Source: Tepidiforma flava (GTDB taxonomy: Bacteria; Chloroflexota; Dehalococcoidia; Tepidiformales; Tepidiformaceae). Taken from it: DNA of 39,471 bases. Below are positions 16,301-23,094 of the stretch, in pieces. Within the stretch, counting starts at the first letter, position 1. Each line of letters opens with the position of its first letter. The stretch spans positions 1,844,881-1,884,351 of the forward strand of contig NZ_CP115149.1 in assembly GCF_027594505.1 (NCBI RefSeq), in the 5' to 3' direction. The notes beneath the pieces are model-generated. The model had not been told where the DNA came from. It was given only the letters and a program-made list of their open reading frames with translations, and ran no database searches. The translations under genes were made by a program, and so were the position numbers.

Positions 16301-16328
16301 AGTGTAGCGCTGCGCAACAGTTGATCAA
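16301..16328 (-). promoter_or_regulatory. promoter of the first P450: TTGATC-16-TACACT, leaderless
   Basis: On the minus strand TTGATC (16323-16328), a 16-nt spacer and TACACT (16301-16306) lie 6 nt before the GTG start. This is the best complete -35/-10 pair in the window, and its position implies a transcript beginning at the start codon. Confidence 0.6.
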
Positions 16329-16555
16329 TAGTGAACGGTTGGCCAGGAACGGACTGTCGCCACATGACGCCGCGCGGGCGTCCCGGGTTCGCTCCCCCGG
16401 AAACGGCCCGCGCGGCTGTGGACGGGTGCGATGGCCGCGCCGAGGCCCGCGCGGCCTGCCCCGCCACCACCCCTGGAGCGGCGTTCCCTCCAAATCCAAG
16501 TACGCCGCCCGCGGAATAAGGGATTTCCGGATCCCGGCCCCCGGGCCTTCCGCCA
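16329..16555. other. non-coding divergent intergenic region
   Basis: This space lies between the first P450 and the exported protein at 16569. Apart from the two promoters at its edges I see no conserved open frame or long hairpin. It is less GC-rich near 16320-16345 than its surroundings. Confidence 0.4.
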
Positions 16556-16561
16556 TACCGT
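16556..16561 (+). promoter_or_regulatory. TACCGT -10-like hexamer, leaderless start
   Basis: TACCGT ends 7 nt before GTG 16569 with no ribosome site. This spacing is the reason for preferring GTG 16569 over the GTG at 16560, which overlaps the hexamer. Confidence 0.45.
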
Positions 16562-16568
16562 GGCATCG

Positions 16569-17399
16569 GTGGAACCGCGCAATCGTCCCGCCCCCGTGTT
16601 CGACCCCAACGCCTACCTGGGCCGCCTCCTGCGGCCCGGTTACCTCCTCCCCGCGGCCGTCGTCATCGGCGCGCTACTCCTCGCCGTCGTCGTCCAGCCC
16701 GGCCCGCACCAGACGAGCGCCGGCAGCGATGTCCGCGTCGAAGCCGTCCGGCCTTCGCCGACGCCGTCGCCCGCGACTCCGCCGCCGAGCCCCACCCCCG
16801 AACCGCCCGCCCCCGCGACCCCAGAGGCCGCGCCCGAAACCGCCGTCGCCGGCGCCCGCTCCACCCCGGCGTCGTCGCCGACGGTCGACCCCGCCCTCCT
16901 CGACCAGCCCACCCAGTGCGGCACCCTCCGCGAGACCGCCGTCGCCCTCTCCGTCGAACAGGCCATCAGCGGCATCTCCGTCCGCGCCACGCGCGCCGCC
17001 GTCTACCCCATCGACTACTTCACGTGCATCCTCGTTGCCGCGGGCGGCAGCGAATCCCTCCAGCTCGCCACCGCCCTCCGCAAACAGGAAACCGCCGGCA
17101 TGACCCATGTCGTCCTCATCGACCTCTGGGTGGCCAACGGCTCGAAACTGTTCGGTCAGCTCAACCTCCGCACCGCCGTGATCGCCGCCGCCGGCCAGTC
17201 GTACCCCGCCGTCGCGACCCTCGGCGCACGCTCCGAACTCGTCCTCGGCTCGGGCCAGGGCCGCAACGTCACCCTCGTCGGGGCGGCCCGCAATACCCTC
17301 ACCGAATACCTCGGCCCGGTCACCCTCGTCATCGATGCCCCCCTCGCCGGCGGCACCCCCGTCGCCGGCAAATACCAGCTCTTCCTTCCCATCCCCTGA
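16569..17399 (+). CDS. membrane-anchored extracytoplasmic protein, unknown
   Basis: A 276-residue protein (start GTG 16569). It has a short cytoplasmic N-terminus, a signal-anchor helix at about 27-46 (YLLPAAVVIGALLLAVVV), a Pro/Thr/Ala-rich linker (about 58-112) and a beta-rich outer domain (about 115-276) with two cysteines (QCGTLRETAVAL ... FTCILVAAGG). The outer domain includes THVVLIDLWVANGSKLFGQLNLRTAV and NVTLVGAARNTLTEYLG; the 'vanNGs' pattern resembles extracytoplasmic immunoglobulin-like DUF4352-type domains, but that is a guess. The frame is open further upstream, but the residues there are low-complexity and lie before the promoter. Confidence 0.6.
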   Translation: MEPRNRPAPVFDPNAYLGRLLRPGYLLPAAVVIGALLLAVVVQPGPHQTSAGSDVRVEAVRPSPTPSPATPPPSPTPEPPAPATPEAAPETAVAGARSTPASSPTVDPALLDQPTQCGTLRETAVALSVEQAISGISVRATRAAVYPIDYFTCILVAAGGSESLQLATALRKQETAGMTHVVLIDLWVANGSKLFGQLNLRTAVIAAAGQSYPAVATLGARSELVLGSGQGRNVTLVGAARNTLTEYLGPVTLVIDAPLAGGTPVAGKYQLFLPIP

Positions 17400-17438
17400 C
17401 CTCTTCCCCGCAACGCCGCCCGGCCCCATCCTTCCCCC

Positions 17439-17852
17439 ATGGCCACGTACGACGACATCCAGCTCGGCGATTCCGCCGCCTTCACCAAGACCATCTCCGA
17501 ATCCGACGTCTACCTCTTCGCCGGCATCACCGGCGACCTCAACCCCGCCCACGTCGACGCTGTCGCCGCCGCCCAGGGCTTGTTCAAGCAGCGCATCGCC
17601 CACGGCATGCTCACCGGCTCCTTCATCTCCACCGTCCTCGCGATGAAGCTCCCCGGCCCGGGCACGATCTACGTCAGCCAGTCGCTCAACTTCCGCGCCC
17701 CTGTCTTCTTCGGCGATACCCTCACCGCCCGCGTCGAAGCGATCGAAAAGCTCGAGCCGCGCAAGTGGGTGAAGTTCCGGACCACCGTGACGAACCAGGA
17801 CGGCAAGACCGTCGTCGAAGGCGAAGCCGTCGTCATCCCGCCTTCGGCCTGA
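17439..17852 (+). CDS. MaoC-like (R)-specific enoyl-CoA hydratase
   Basis: A 137-residue single hot-dog domain. The hydratase-2 signature is present: ITGDLNPAHVD with the catalytic Asp and His, followed by IAHGMLTGSFIS. Such enzymes (PhaJ-type) hydrate trans-2-enoyl-CoA to (R)-3-hydroxyacyl-CoA, linking beta-oxidation to other pathways. The later VSQSLNFRAPVFFGDTLTARVEA is also typical. Its start follows CATCCT by 6 nt without a ribosome site. Its 3' end overlaps the convergent STAS-like gene by 20 nt. It lies alone rather than in a beta-oxidation operon, but CoA-transferases occur elsewhere in the window. Confidence 0.88.
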   Translation: MATYDDIQLGDSAAFTKTISESDVYLFAGITGDLNPAHVDAVAAAQGLFKQRIAHGMLTGSFISTVLAMKLPGPGTIYVSQSLNFRAPVFFGDTLTARVEAIEKLEPRKWVKFRTTVTNQDGKTVVEGEAVVIPPSA

Positions 17853-18300
17853 ACTCCTCCGCCGCGGCCTCCCCGGCGCGCTCCCGCTCGACTGCCGCCC
17901 GCCGGCGCGCCCGGCTGCCCTCCCGCGCACCCTCGCGGAACCGCTCGGCGAACCACCGCGCCGCCGCCGGCTCGTCCATGACCACCGTCGCCCGGTTCCG
18001 CAGGCCCGAATACCGCAGAATCCGCCGCGCCGCGGGCTCCTGCGCCGTCCCCGCCACCACCGCGAGCCGCATCGGGTCGGCCATCCGGCTCGCCAGCAGC
18101 GCCCCCAGCACCAGCCACTGCCCGGGCCCCCGCTCGACCCCGCGCACGTCGACCAGCAGGTCCGTAATCGCGCCTGCTTCCGCCAGCGCAAACCCCTGCG
18201 AAATGAGCCGCAGCGCTTCCTCTGTCGAAAGCCGGCCGCTGACCTCCGCGACGAGGCGCCCCTCCGGCGTCACCCGGACCGTGTACATGCCCCGCAGCAT
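17833..18300 (-). CDS. STAS/SpoIIAA-like domain protein
   Basis: A 155-residue protein. Residues about 5-115 alternate strands and helices in the way of SpoIIAA/STAS-like proteins: YTVRVTPEGRLVAEVSGRLSTEEALRLI, then ITDLLVDVRGVE, and a C-terminal VVMDEPAAARWFAERFREG. The last 35 residues are highly charged (RARRRAAVERERAGEAAAEEF) and probably disordered or coiled. STAS-like proteins often carry anti-sigma-antagonist or lipid-binding roles, but no kinase or sigma factor is nearby. The start may be the ATG at 18300 or the one 12 nt inside. It is convergent with the hydratase gene and overlaps its last 20 nt. Confidence 0.55.
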   Translation of the reverse strand: MLRGMYTVRVTPEGRLVAEVSGRLSTEEALRLISQGFALAEAGAITDLLVDVRGVERGPGQWLVLGALLASRMADPMRLAVVAGTAQEPAARRILRYSGLRNRATVVMDEPAAARWFAERFREGAREGSRARRRAAVERERAGEAAAEEFRPKAG

Positions 18301-18353
18301 GCCACAAACATCGCGTCGCCGCGCTCAGGGCACTCCCTGATGCAGCCGGCCGC

Positions 18354-19403
18354 TCACCCCGCAGCCTCGAACCGCCGCCGCGGAGGGTCCTCCGCCCCGC
18401 GGACTTCCACCCGCGCGCCGGCGGCCGCCTGCCGCAGCCGCGCCGCGACCCGCCCGACCGCTCCCGGCGGCACGAGCGGCACGACACCGATGCCCCCGTC
18501 GACCGCGCCGATCGCGTCGTACCCGCGCGAAAACCGCCGCACCAGCCACGCCGTGGCCCAGGCCTCCCCCGGTCCCGGCACCTCCACCCACAGCCACGGT
18601 CGGCCGCCGCGCCCCGGCTCCAGCAGCGGCAGGCACGTGGCCGGGTCCCATCCCCCGCGCCGCTCGCCCCGCGCCAGCCGCGCCAGCATCGCCGTGAGCT
18701 GCTGCGGCGTCGACGGCGCCGTCACCCAGCCGAACGCCCCTGCCTCCAGCGCCCGCGCCGTCTCGACCTGCGCGCCTGGCCCCGCCAGCACGATCACGCG
18801 CCCCGCCCCCGGCCCGAGCTCCCGGCAGAGGTCGGCGGCAGCCCCCGCCTCGATGAGCACCGCGTCCGCTTCCTCCGCTGAGCCCGCCTCGACGAGCCCC
18901 ATCGCTGCCGCAGCGGCGCCAATCACCTCGGCCGCGCCCCGGTCCCGCACGCTGCTCCAGGTGCGCATCCCCCGCAGCCGCGGATGCGGCCAGGCCCCGT
19001 AGCCGCCGTCCAGGTGCCGCTCCCGCGAGCCCTGGAGCGTCCGCCCGGAACCCGCCAGGCCCAGCAGCCACCGCGCGCAGGGCACGCACAGGAACAGTTC
19101 GCCGGCCGCCTGCCCGCCGCGCAGCCAGGCCGTCCGCTCAGCCCGCTCCGCCGGCGATTCGCAGCACACCGCGCACTGGTCATCGAACACGAGATGCCGC
19201 CCGTTCGCGCCCGGCTGACCGAACAGCCGTCCCTCGCCGCTCCGCGCATCTGCCGCCAGCTGCGCCAGCCACCGGGCGCACCAGCCGCACACCCCGGTGC
19301 GCTCCCCGGGGCCAACCGGCCGCCAGCCCCGGTACCGCCGCAGCGGCTGCGCCGCAATGGCCCAGCCGGCGGGCCGCTCTTCGCAGCAGGCGCACCGTTC
19401 CAT
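18354..19403 (-). CDS. tandem zinc-ribbon protein with pseudo-receiver and GGDEF-like remnant
   Basis: A 349-residue protein of unusual make-up. Residues 1-115 hold two Cys4 modules, apparently duplicated: Cys4/Cys7 with Cys39/Cys42, and Cys77/Cys80 with Cys106/Cys109; each second pair is followed by ARWL. Residues about 147-247 look like a response-regulator receiver: VLIEAG sits where VLLDx carries the phosphoacceptor Asp (here Glu), and ALEAGAFGWVTAPSTPQQL matches the ALxAGAxxYLxKP region with Lys lost. Residues 253-259 (DPATCLP) resemble the DxLTGLP start of GGDEF domains, and DAIGAVDGGIGVVPL at 296-310 resembles a degenerate GGDEF strand-loop. The domain readings are inference. The gene is last in a six-gene run, 32 nt after the endonuclease-fold gene. 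Confidence 0.6.
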   Translation of the reverse strand: MERCACCEERPAGWAIAAQPLRRYRGWRPVGPGERTGVCGWCARWLAQLAADARSGEGRLFGQPGANGRHLVFDDQCAVCCESPAERAERTAWLRGGQAAGELFLCVPCARWLLGLAGSGRTLQGSRERHLDGGYGAWPHPRLRGMRTWSSVRDRGAAEVIGAAAAAMGLVEAGSAEEADAVLIEAGAAADLCRELGPGAGRVIVLAGPGAQVETARALEAGAFGWVTAPSTPQQLTAMLARLARGERRGGWDPATCLPLLEPGRGGRPWLWVEVPGPGEAWATAWLVRRFSRGYDAIGAVDGGIGVVPLVPPGAVGRVAARLRQAAAGARVEVRGAEDPPRRRFEAAG

Positions 19404-19435
19404 GCCACCATCATCGGCGCGGCCGACGCGCGCCC

Positions 19436-20197
19436 TCACCCCAGCCGCAGGTCGGCCGCCACCGCGAAATGATCGCTCGGGTAAAGCCCCGGGTCGCCCG
19501 CTGCGGGCGCCGTCCCCGCCAGCCACGCCCGCTCGACCGCGACGCTGCCGCGAAGCCACAGGTAGTCCAGGCAGCCCGGCTCCCCTTCGGTATCCATCCC
19601 CGGCGCGACGATTCCCGAAGGCCACGTCCGCCCCGGCTCCGCGCCGTTCGCCTCCCGGTGCGCGGAGCGGAACCCGGCCCGCTCCATCACCCGGCAGGCG
19701 GGCTCGCCCGGCCGCGCATTGAAGTCCCCGGCGACCACCTCAGCATCTGCCCGCGGCGCGTCGTCCATCCACGCCGCCAGCCGCTCTGCCTGCGCCTGCC
19801 GCACCCCGTCCTCGCCCGGCCGGTGGTGCAGGTGCGTGGTCGCGAACCACAGCGTCAGCCCGCCCGGCAGCGCGACCAGCGCGCGCTGCGCCGTCCGTCC
19901 CTGCCCGAGGTCCAGCACCTCATGCGCGAGCACCTCGCCCCGCGCAACGATGATCGCCGTCCCGAACCCGGGGAACCGCGGGCTCTCCGCTGCCAGCGTC
20001 CGAACGTGGCCGCCCAGCACCCCCGCCAGCAGGTCGTCCTGCCGATCGCCCGTCAGCGCGACCTCCTGCAGCCCGCACAGGTCCGGCGCCAGCTCCCGGA
20101 AGGCCGCCGTGAGCAGCGGTTTCCGCTCCGCCCACCGGTCCGCCACGTTCCGGATGTTCCACGTCGCGGCGCGCAGGCGGAGCCCGTCACCGTTCAC
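19436..20197 (-). CDS. endonuclease/exonuclease/phosphatase family protein
   Basis: A 253-residue metal-dependent phosphodiesterase fold (EEP/DNase I-like). All main motifs are present: ATWNIRN at the N-terminus, LCGLQEV (metal-binding Glu), ATTHLHH, VVAGDFNARP (Asp and Asn of the active site), DYLWLRG and a final YPSDHFAV with the catalytic Asp-His. The family includes nucleases, sphingomyelinases and inositol phosphatases; the substrate cannot be told. No signal peptide is seen, so it is cytoplasmic. It starts at GTG and overlaps the MetF-like stop by 4 nt (GTGA), showing translational coupling. Confidence 0.85.
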   Translation of the reverse strand: MNGDGLRLRAATWNIRNVADRWAERKPLLTAAFRELAPDLCGLQEVALTGDRQDDLLAGVLGGHVRTLAAESPRFPGFGTAIIVARGEVLAHEVLDLGQGRTAQRALVALPGGLTLWFATTHLHHRPGEDGVRQAQAERLAAWMDDAPRADAEVVAGDFNARPGEPACRVMERAGFRSAHREANGAEPGRTWPSGIVAPGMDTEGEPGCLDYLWLRGSVAVERAWLAGTAPAAGDPGLYPSDHFAVAADLRLG

Positions 20198-21018
20198 CGG
20201 ATGCCTGCGGCCTCCAGCGCCTGCACGATGCGCGCCCCGGCCGCCGGGAGCGGGTCCATTTCGAAGGTCATGATCGCAACGCCCTGGAACGCCGGCGATT
20301 CGCGCAGCCGCGCCAGCGTCCCCGCGAAGTACGCCCAGGCTGCCTCCTCATCCCCGGCCGCCAGCACATCCCGCAGCCGCGGCGGCAGCTCCAGCCCGAG
20401 CCGCCGCGAGATCCGCTCGCCGGCTTCGGCCGTCAGCAGCGGCATCGCCATCGCAATCGCCGCCGCCACGGGCGCTTGCGCCCGCACCGCCGCCAGTTCA
20501 CGCTCCAGCGCCCCCACGTCGAACGTCGGCTGCGTTTGCACGTAGCTCGCCCCCGCCCGGAGCTTCGGCAGCAGGTTGCGGCGCGCCGCCGCCGGGTCGC
20601 GCGCGTACTGGTTCAGCGTCGCCCCAATCGTCATCCCCGGGTGCGCCGCCCGCACCGCAGCGATCGCTTCCCGCACCGTCAGCGAAGGCCCCTCCCCGGC
20701 CGGGGCATGGTCCCCCGCCACGCACAGCACCTGCACGATCCCCCCATCCCGCGCCCGCGCCGCGGCCGCGGCCACCGACTCGCGCGTCTCGCCGCGCGCC
20801 GCGAGGTGCCACACCGGGTCGATGCCCGCCGCCAGCAGCTCCAGCGACGCCTCGAGGCTCGATTGCCGGTCCGGCCGCTGGATGACGTTCACCGCATCGG
20901 CCGCATCCCCCAGCAAACGCGCCCGCCGCAGCAGCACCTTCGGCAGGTGCCGCTGCGGCGGCGTGATTTCGAGCGCGACGGCGAACTCACTCGCCGCCAG
21001 CCGTTCGAGAAACCGCAT
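20194..21018 (-). CDS. methylenetetrahydrofolate reductase-like protein (MetF family)
   Basis: A 274-residue TIM-barrel flavoprotein homologue. FAVALEITPPQRHLPKVLLRRA at the start matches the EFFPP strand of MetF, with Glu retained. DAVNVIQRP, VWHLAARGETRE, VQVLCVAGDHAP, TIGATLNQYARD, GASYVQTQPTFD and AIAMAMPLLTAE follow in MetF order. The protein is slightly shorter than usual MetF (about 290). It would reduce methylenetetrahydrofolate to the methyl form or act on a related C1 carrier. The start ATG 21018 lies 41 nt after the permease stop; the longer frame upstream overlaps the permease. Its GTGA overlap with the EEP gene suggests a shared function. Confidence 0.82.
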   Translation of the reverse strand: MRFLERLAASEFAVALEITPPQRHLPKVLLRRARLLGDAADAVNVIQRPDRQSSLEASLELLAAGIDPVWHLAARGETRESVAAAAARARDGGIVQVLCVAGDHAPAGEGPSLTVREAIAAVRAAHPGMTIGATLNQYARDPAAARRNLLPKLRAGASYVQTQPTFDVGALERELAAVRAQAPVAAAIAMAMPLLTAEAGERISRRLGLELPPRLRDVLAAGDEEAAWAYFAGTLARLRESPAFQGVAIMTFEMDPLPAAGARIVQALEAAGIR

Positions 21019-21059
21019 ACCGAGAGATTCCGACGCCTCCCGCGAAGCGTCCAGCCCGC

Positions 21060-22070
21060 TCAGCCGAAGCTCCCTCGCGCCCCCCGCAGCCGCGGGTCCA
21101 GCAGGTCGCGCAGCGCATCCCCCAGCATGTTGAAGCTGAACACCGCCAGCGCGATGAACAGCCCCGGCCACACCAGCTGGTCCGGCCGGATGCTCGCAAT
21201 CTGCTGCGAAATCTGCAGCATCTGCCCCCACGTCGGCTGGTCCGGGTTCACCACCCCGAAGCCGAGGAAGCTCAGCGCCGCCTCCGCGAGGATGATGCCG
21301 CCGATCCCGATCGTCGCCTGCACCATCAGCGGCCCGAAAATGTTCGGGATGACGTGCCGCACCATGATCCGCGCGTCCGTCGCACCCAGCACCCGCGCCG
21401 CGTCGAGGAACTGTGCCGACCGCACCGAGATGACCGCCGAGCGGATCACCCGCGAGCCCGCAAAGCCCCCGAGCAGCCCGAGCAGCACGATCAGCTTCCC
21501 AAAGCTCGCCCCGCCCAGCATCGTCGTCGCCGCCAGCAGCACCACCAGCACCGGCAGCGCCATCACCGCGTCCACGAACCGCTGGACCACCGCGTCGTAC
21601 TTGCCGCCGAAATACCCGGACGTCACCCCGATGAGCAGCGCCAGCGCCGACGAGATGATCACCGCGCCCACGCCCACGTAGAACGCGTTCCGCGCCCCGT
21701 ACACGATCCGGCTGTAGTTGTCCCGGCCCAGCTGGTCCGTCCCGAACGGGTTCGAAAGCTTCCCCGGCACCGTCCGGTCCCCGAACGTCGCCGACCGCTC
21801 GACCACCGTCGGGCAGAGGAACGTGTCCTGCGGCCCGAGGCAGTACTTCTGCAGCCGCACCCCCGCCCGCGTATCCGCCGGCTCGTGCGTCGCGAACACC
21901 CCCGGCGCAATCGCCAGGATGCCCAGCGCGATGATGATCAGGAGTGAAATGAAGCCGAGCGGCTTCGTCCGCATCAGCGTCCGGAAGAACCCGACCGTCC
22001 GCCCGAACGCGTTCGGCGCCGGCCGGCTCAGCGGCTCGGAAATCGTCACCTGCGCAGCAGCGTCAGCCAT
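21060..22070 (-). CDS. peptide-type ABC transporter permease (DppC/OppC-like)
   Basis: A 336-residue inner-membrane permease with one N-terminal helix (about 39-58), an extracytoplasmic segment and five further helices. The NPFGTDQLGRDNYSRIVYGAR block and the EAA loop LDAARVLGATDARIMVRHVIPN are diagnostic of the DppC family. The outer segment holds KYCLGPQDTFLCPTV; two cysteines 9 residues apart may form a disulfide, which is unusual for the family. It starts 8 nt after the DppB-like stop. Its partners would be the DppB-like permease and the solute-binding protein; no ATPase gene is in this cluster. Confidence 0.92.
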   Translation of the reverse strand: MADAAAQVTISEPLSRPAPNAFGRTVGFFRTLMRTKPLGFISLLIIIALGILAIAPGVFATHEPADTRAGVRLQKYCLGPQDTFLCPTVVERSATFGDRTVPGKLSNPFGTDQLGRDNYSRIVYGARNAFYVGVGAVIISSALALLIGVTSGYFGGKYDAVVQRFVDAVMALPVLVVLLAATTMLGGASFGKLIVLLGLLGGFAGSRVIRSAVISVRSAQFLDAARVLGATDARIMVRHVIPNIFGPLMVQATIGIGGIILAEAALSFLGFGVVNPDQPTWGQMLQISQQIASIRPDQLVWPGLFIALAVFSFNMLGDALRDLLDPRLRGARGSFG

Positions 22071-22078
22071 GCGTCACC

Positions 22079-23020
22079 TCACCCCCGCGCCCGCGGATCG
22101 AGCAGCGAATACGAAATGTCCACCACCAGGTTGATCACCACCACCGCGATGGCGAACAGCAGCGTGATCCCCTGCACCAGCGGGTAGTCCCGCTCGTACA
22201 CGCCCCGGATGAGCAGCCGGCCCACCCCGTTCAGCGTGAACAGCGTCTCGAAAATCACCGTCCCGCCCACCAGCGTCGCCATCGTCAGGCCGATCACCGT
22301 CACCACCGGCAGCAGCACGTTCTTCAGCGCGTGCCGCATGATGATCACCCGCTCCCGGAGCCCCTTCGCCCACGCCGTCCGGATGTAGTCCTGCCGCAGC
22401 ACGTCCAGCATCATCGTCCGCGCGTACCGCATCACCGAGGCCGCCGTCGAGAGCGAGAGGATGAAGCCCGCCAGCGCGAACTGCTGGAAGTTCTTCAGCG
22501 GGTCCTCCCACGGCGCCGCGTACTGCGTCGGCGGGATCCACTTGAACTGGATCGCCAGGAACGCCAGGACGAACGTCGCGATCACGAACCCCGGCACCGA
22601 AAGCCCGAGGATCGAAAAACCGCGCAGCAGGTAGTCCAGCCACGTGTCCTGCCGCATCGCCGAGACCACGCCGATGGGAATCCCGATGATGACCGCGAAC
22701 ACCACCGCCACCAGCGCCAGCTCCAGCGTCACGCCGATCTTCGGCCCGATCTCCTCCAGCACCGGGCGGTAGCTGTACATCGACGTCCCCCAGTCGCCCC
22801 GGAGCAGGTTGCCCAGCCACTTCACGTACTCCGTCGCGATCGGGTTGTTCAGGCCCAGCTCCTCCTTGAGCTGCTCAGCTGCCGCCGGCGTGTACCCCTC
22901 GCCCAGCCGCGCCGCCACCGCAGCATCCGGGTCCAGCCGCAAAATCCCGAAGATAAGGAACGACACGATGAGCAGCGTCGGAATCGACAGCAGGAGCCGC
23001 CGAACGATGATCTGTTGCAT
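22079..23020 (-). CDS. peptide-type ABC transporter permease (DppB/OppB-like)
   Basis: A 313-residue permease with six predicted helices. The N-terminus QIIVRRLLLSIPTLLIVSF, then LRLDPDAA, the GDWGTSMYSYRPV segment and the EAA loop YIRTAWAKGLRERVIIMRHALKN are typical of DppB. FETLFTLNGVGRLLIRGVYERDYPLVQG closes the family pattern. It imports peptides, nickel chelates or other small solutes together with its partner. It lies 74 nt after the solute-binding-protein gene, and a strong hairpin occupies that gap, probably setting different expression levels for the two. Confidence 0.93.
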   Translation of the reverse strand: MQQIIVRRLLLSIPTLLIVSFLIFGILRLDPDAAVAARLGEGYTPAAAEQLKEELGLNNPIATEYVKWLGNLLRGDWGTSMYSYRPVLEEIGPKIGVTLELALVAVVFAVIIGIPIGVVSAMRQDTWLDYLLRGFSILGLSVPGFVIATFVLAFLAIQFKWIPPTQYAAPWEDPLKNFQQFALAGFILSLSTAASVMRYARTMMLDVLRQDYIRTAWAKGLRERVIIMRHALKNVLLPVVTVIGLTMATLVGGTVIFETLFTLNGVGRLLIRGVYERDYPLVQGITLLFAIAVVVINLVVDISYSLLDPRARG

Positions 23021-23037
23021 CGTCGAACCCCCAAGAA

Positions 23038-23064
23038 GGCCCCGGGGAGGTGCTCCCCGGGGCC
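23038..23064 (-). terminator. intercistronic GC hairpin between binding-protein and permease genes
   Basis: GGCCCCGGGGAG and CTCCCCGGGGCC form a perfect 12-bp stem with a 3-nt loop. No T tract follows in the minus-strand direction (TTCTTGG). It is best read as a partial terminator or as an mRNA-stabilising element that favours the binding-protein message. Confidence 0.6.
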
Positions 23065-23094
23065 CCGAATCCTACCAGAAGGAGACCCGGCCGA

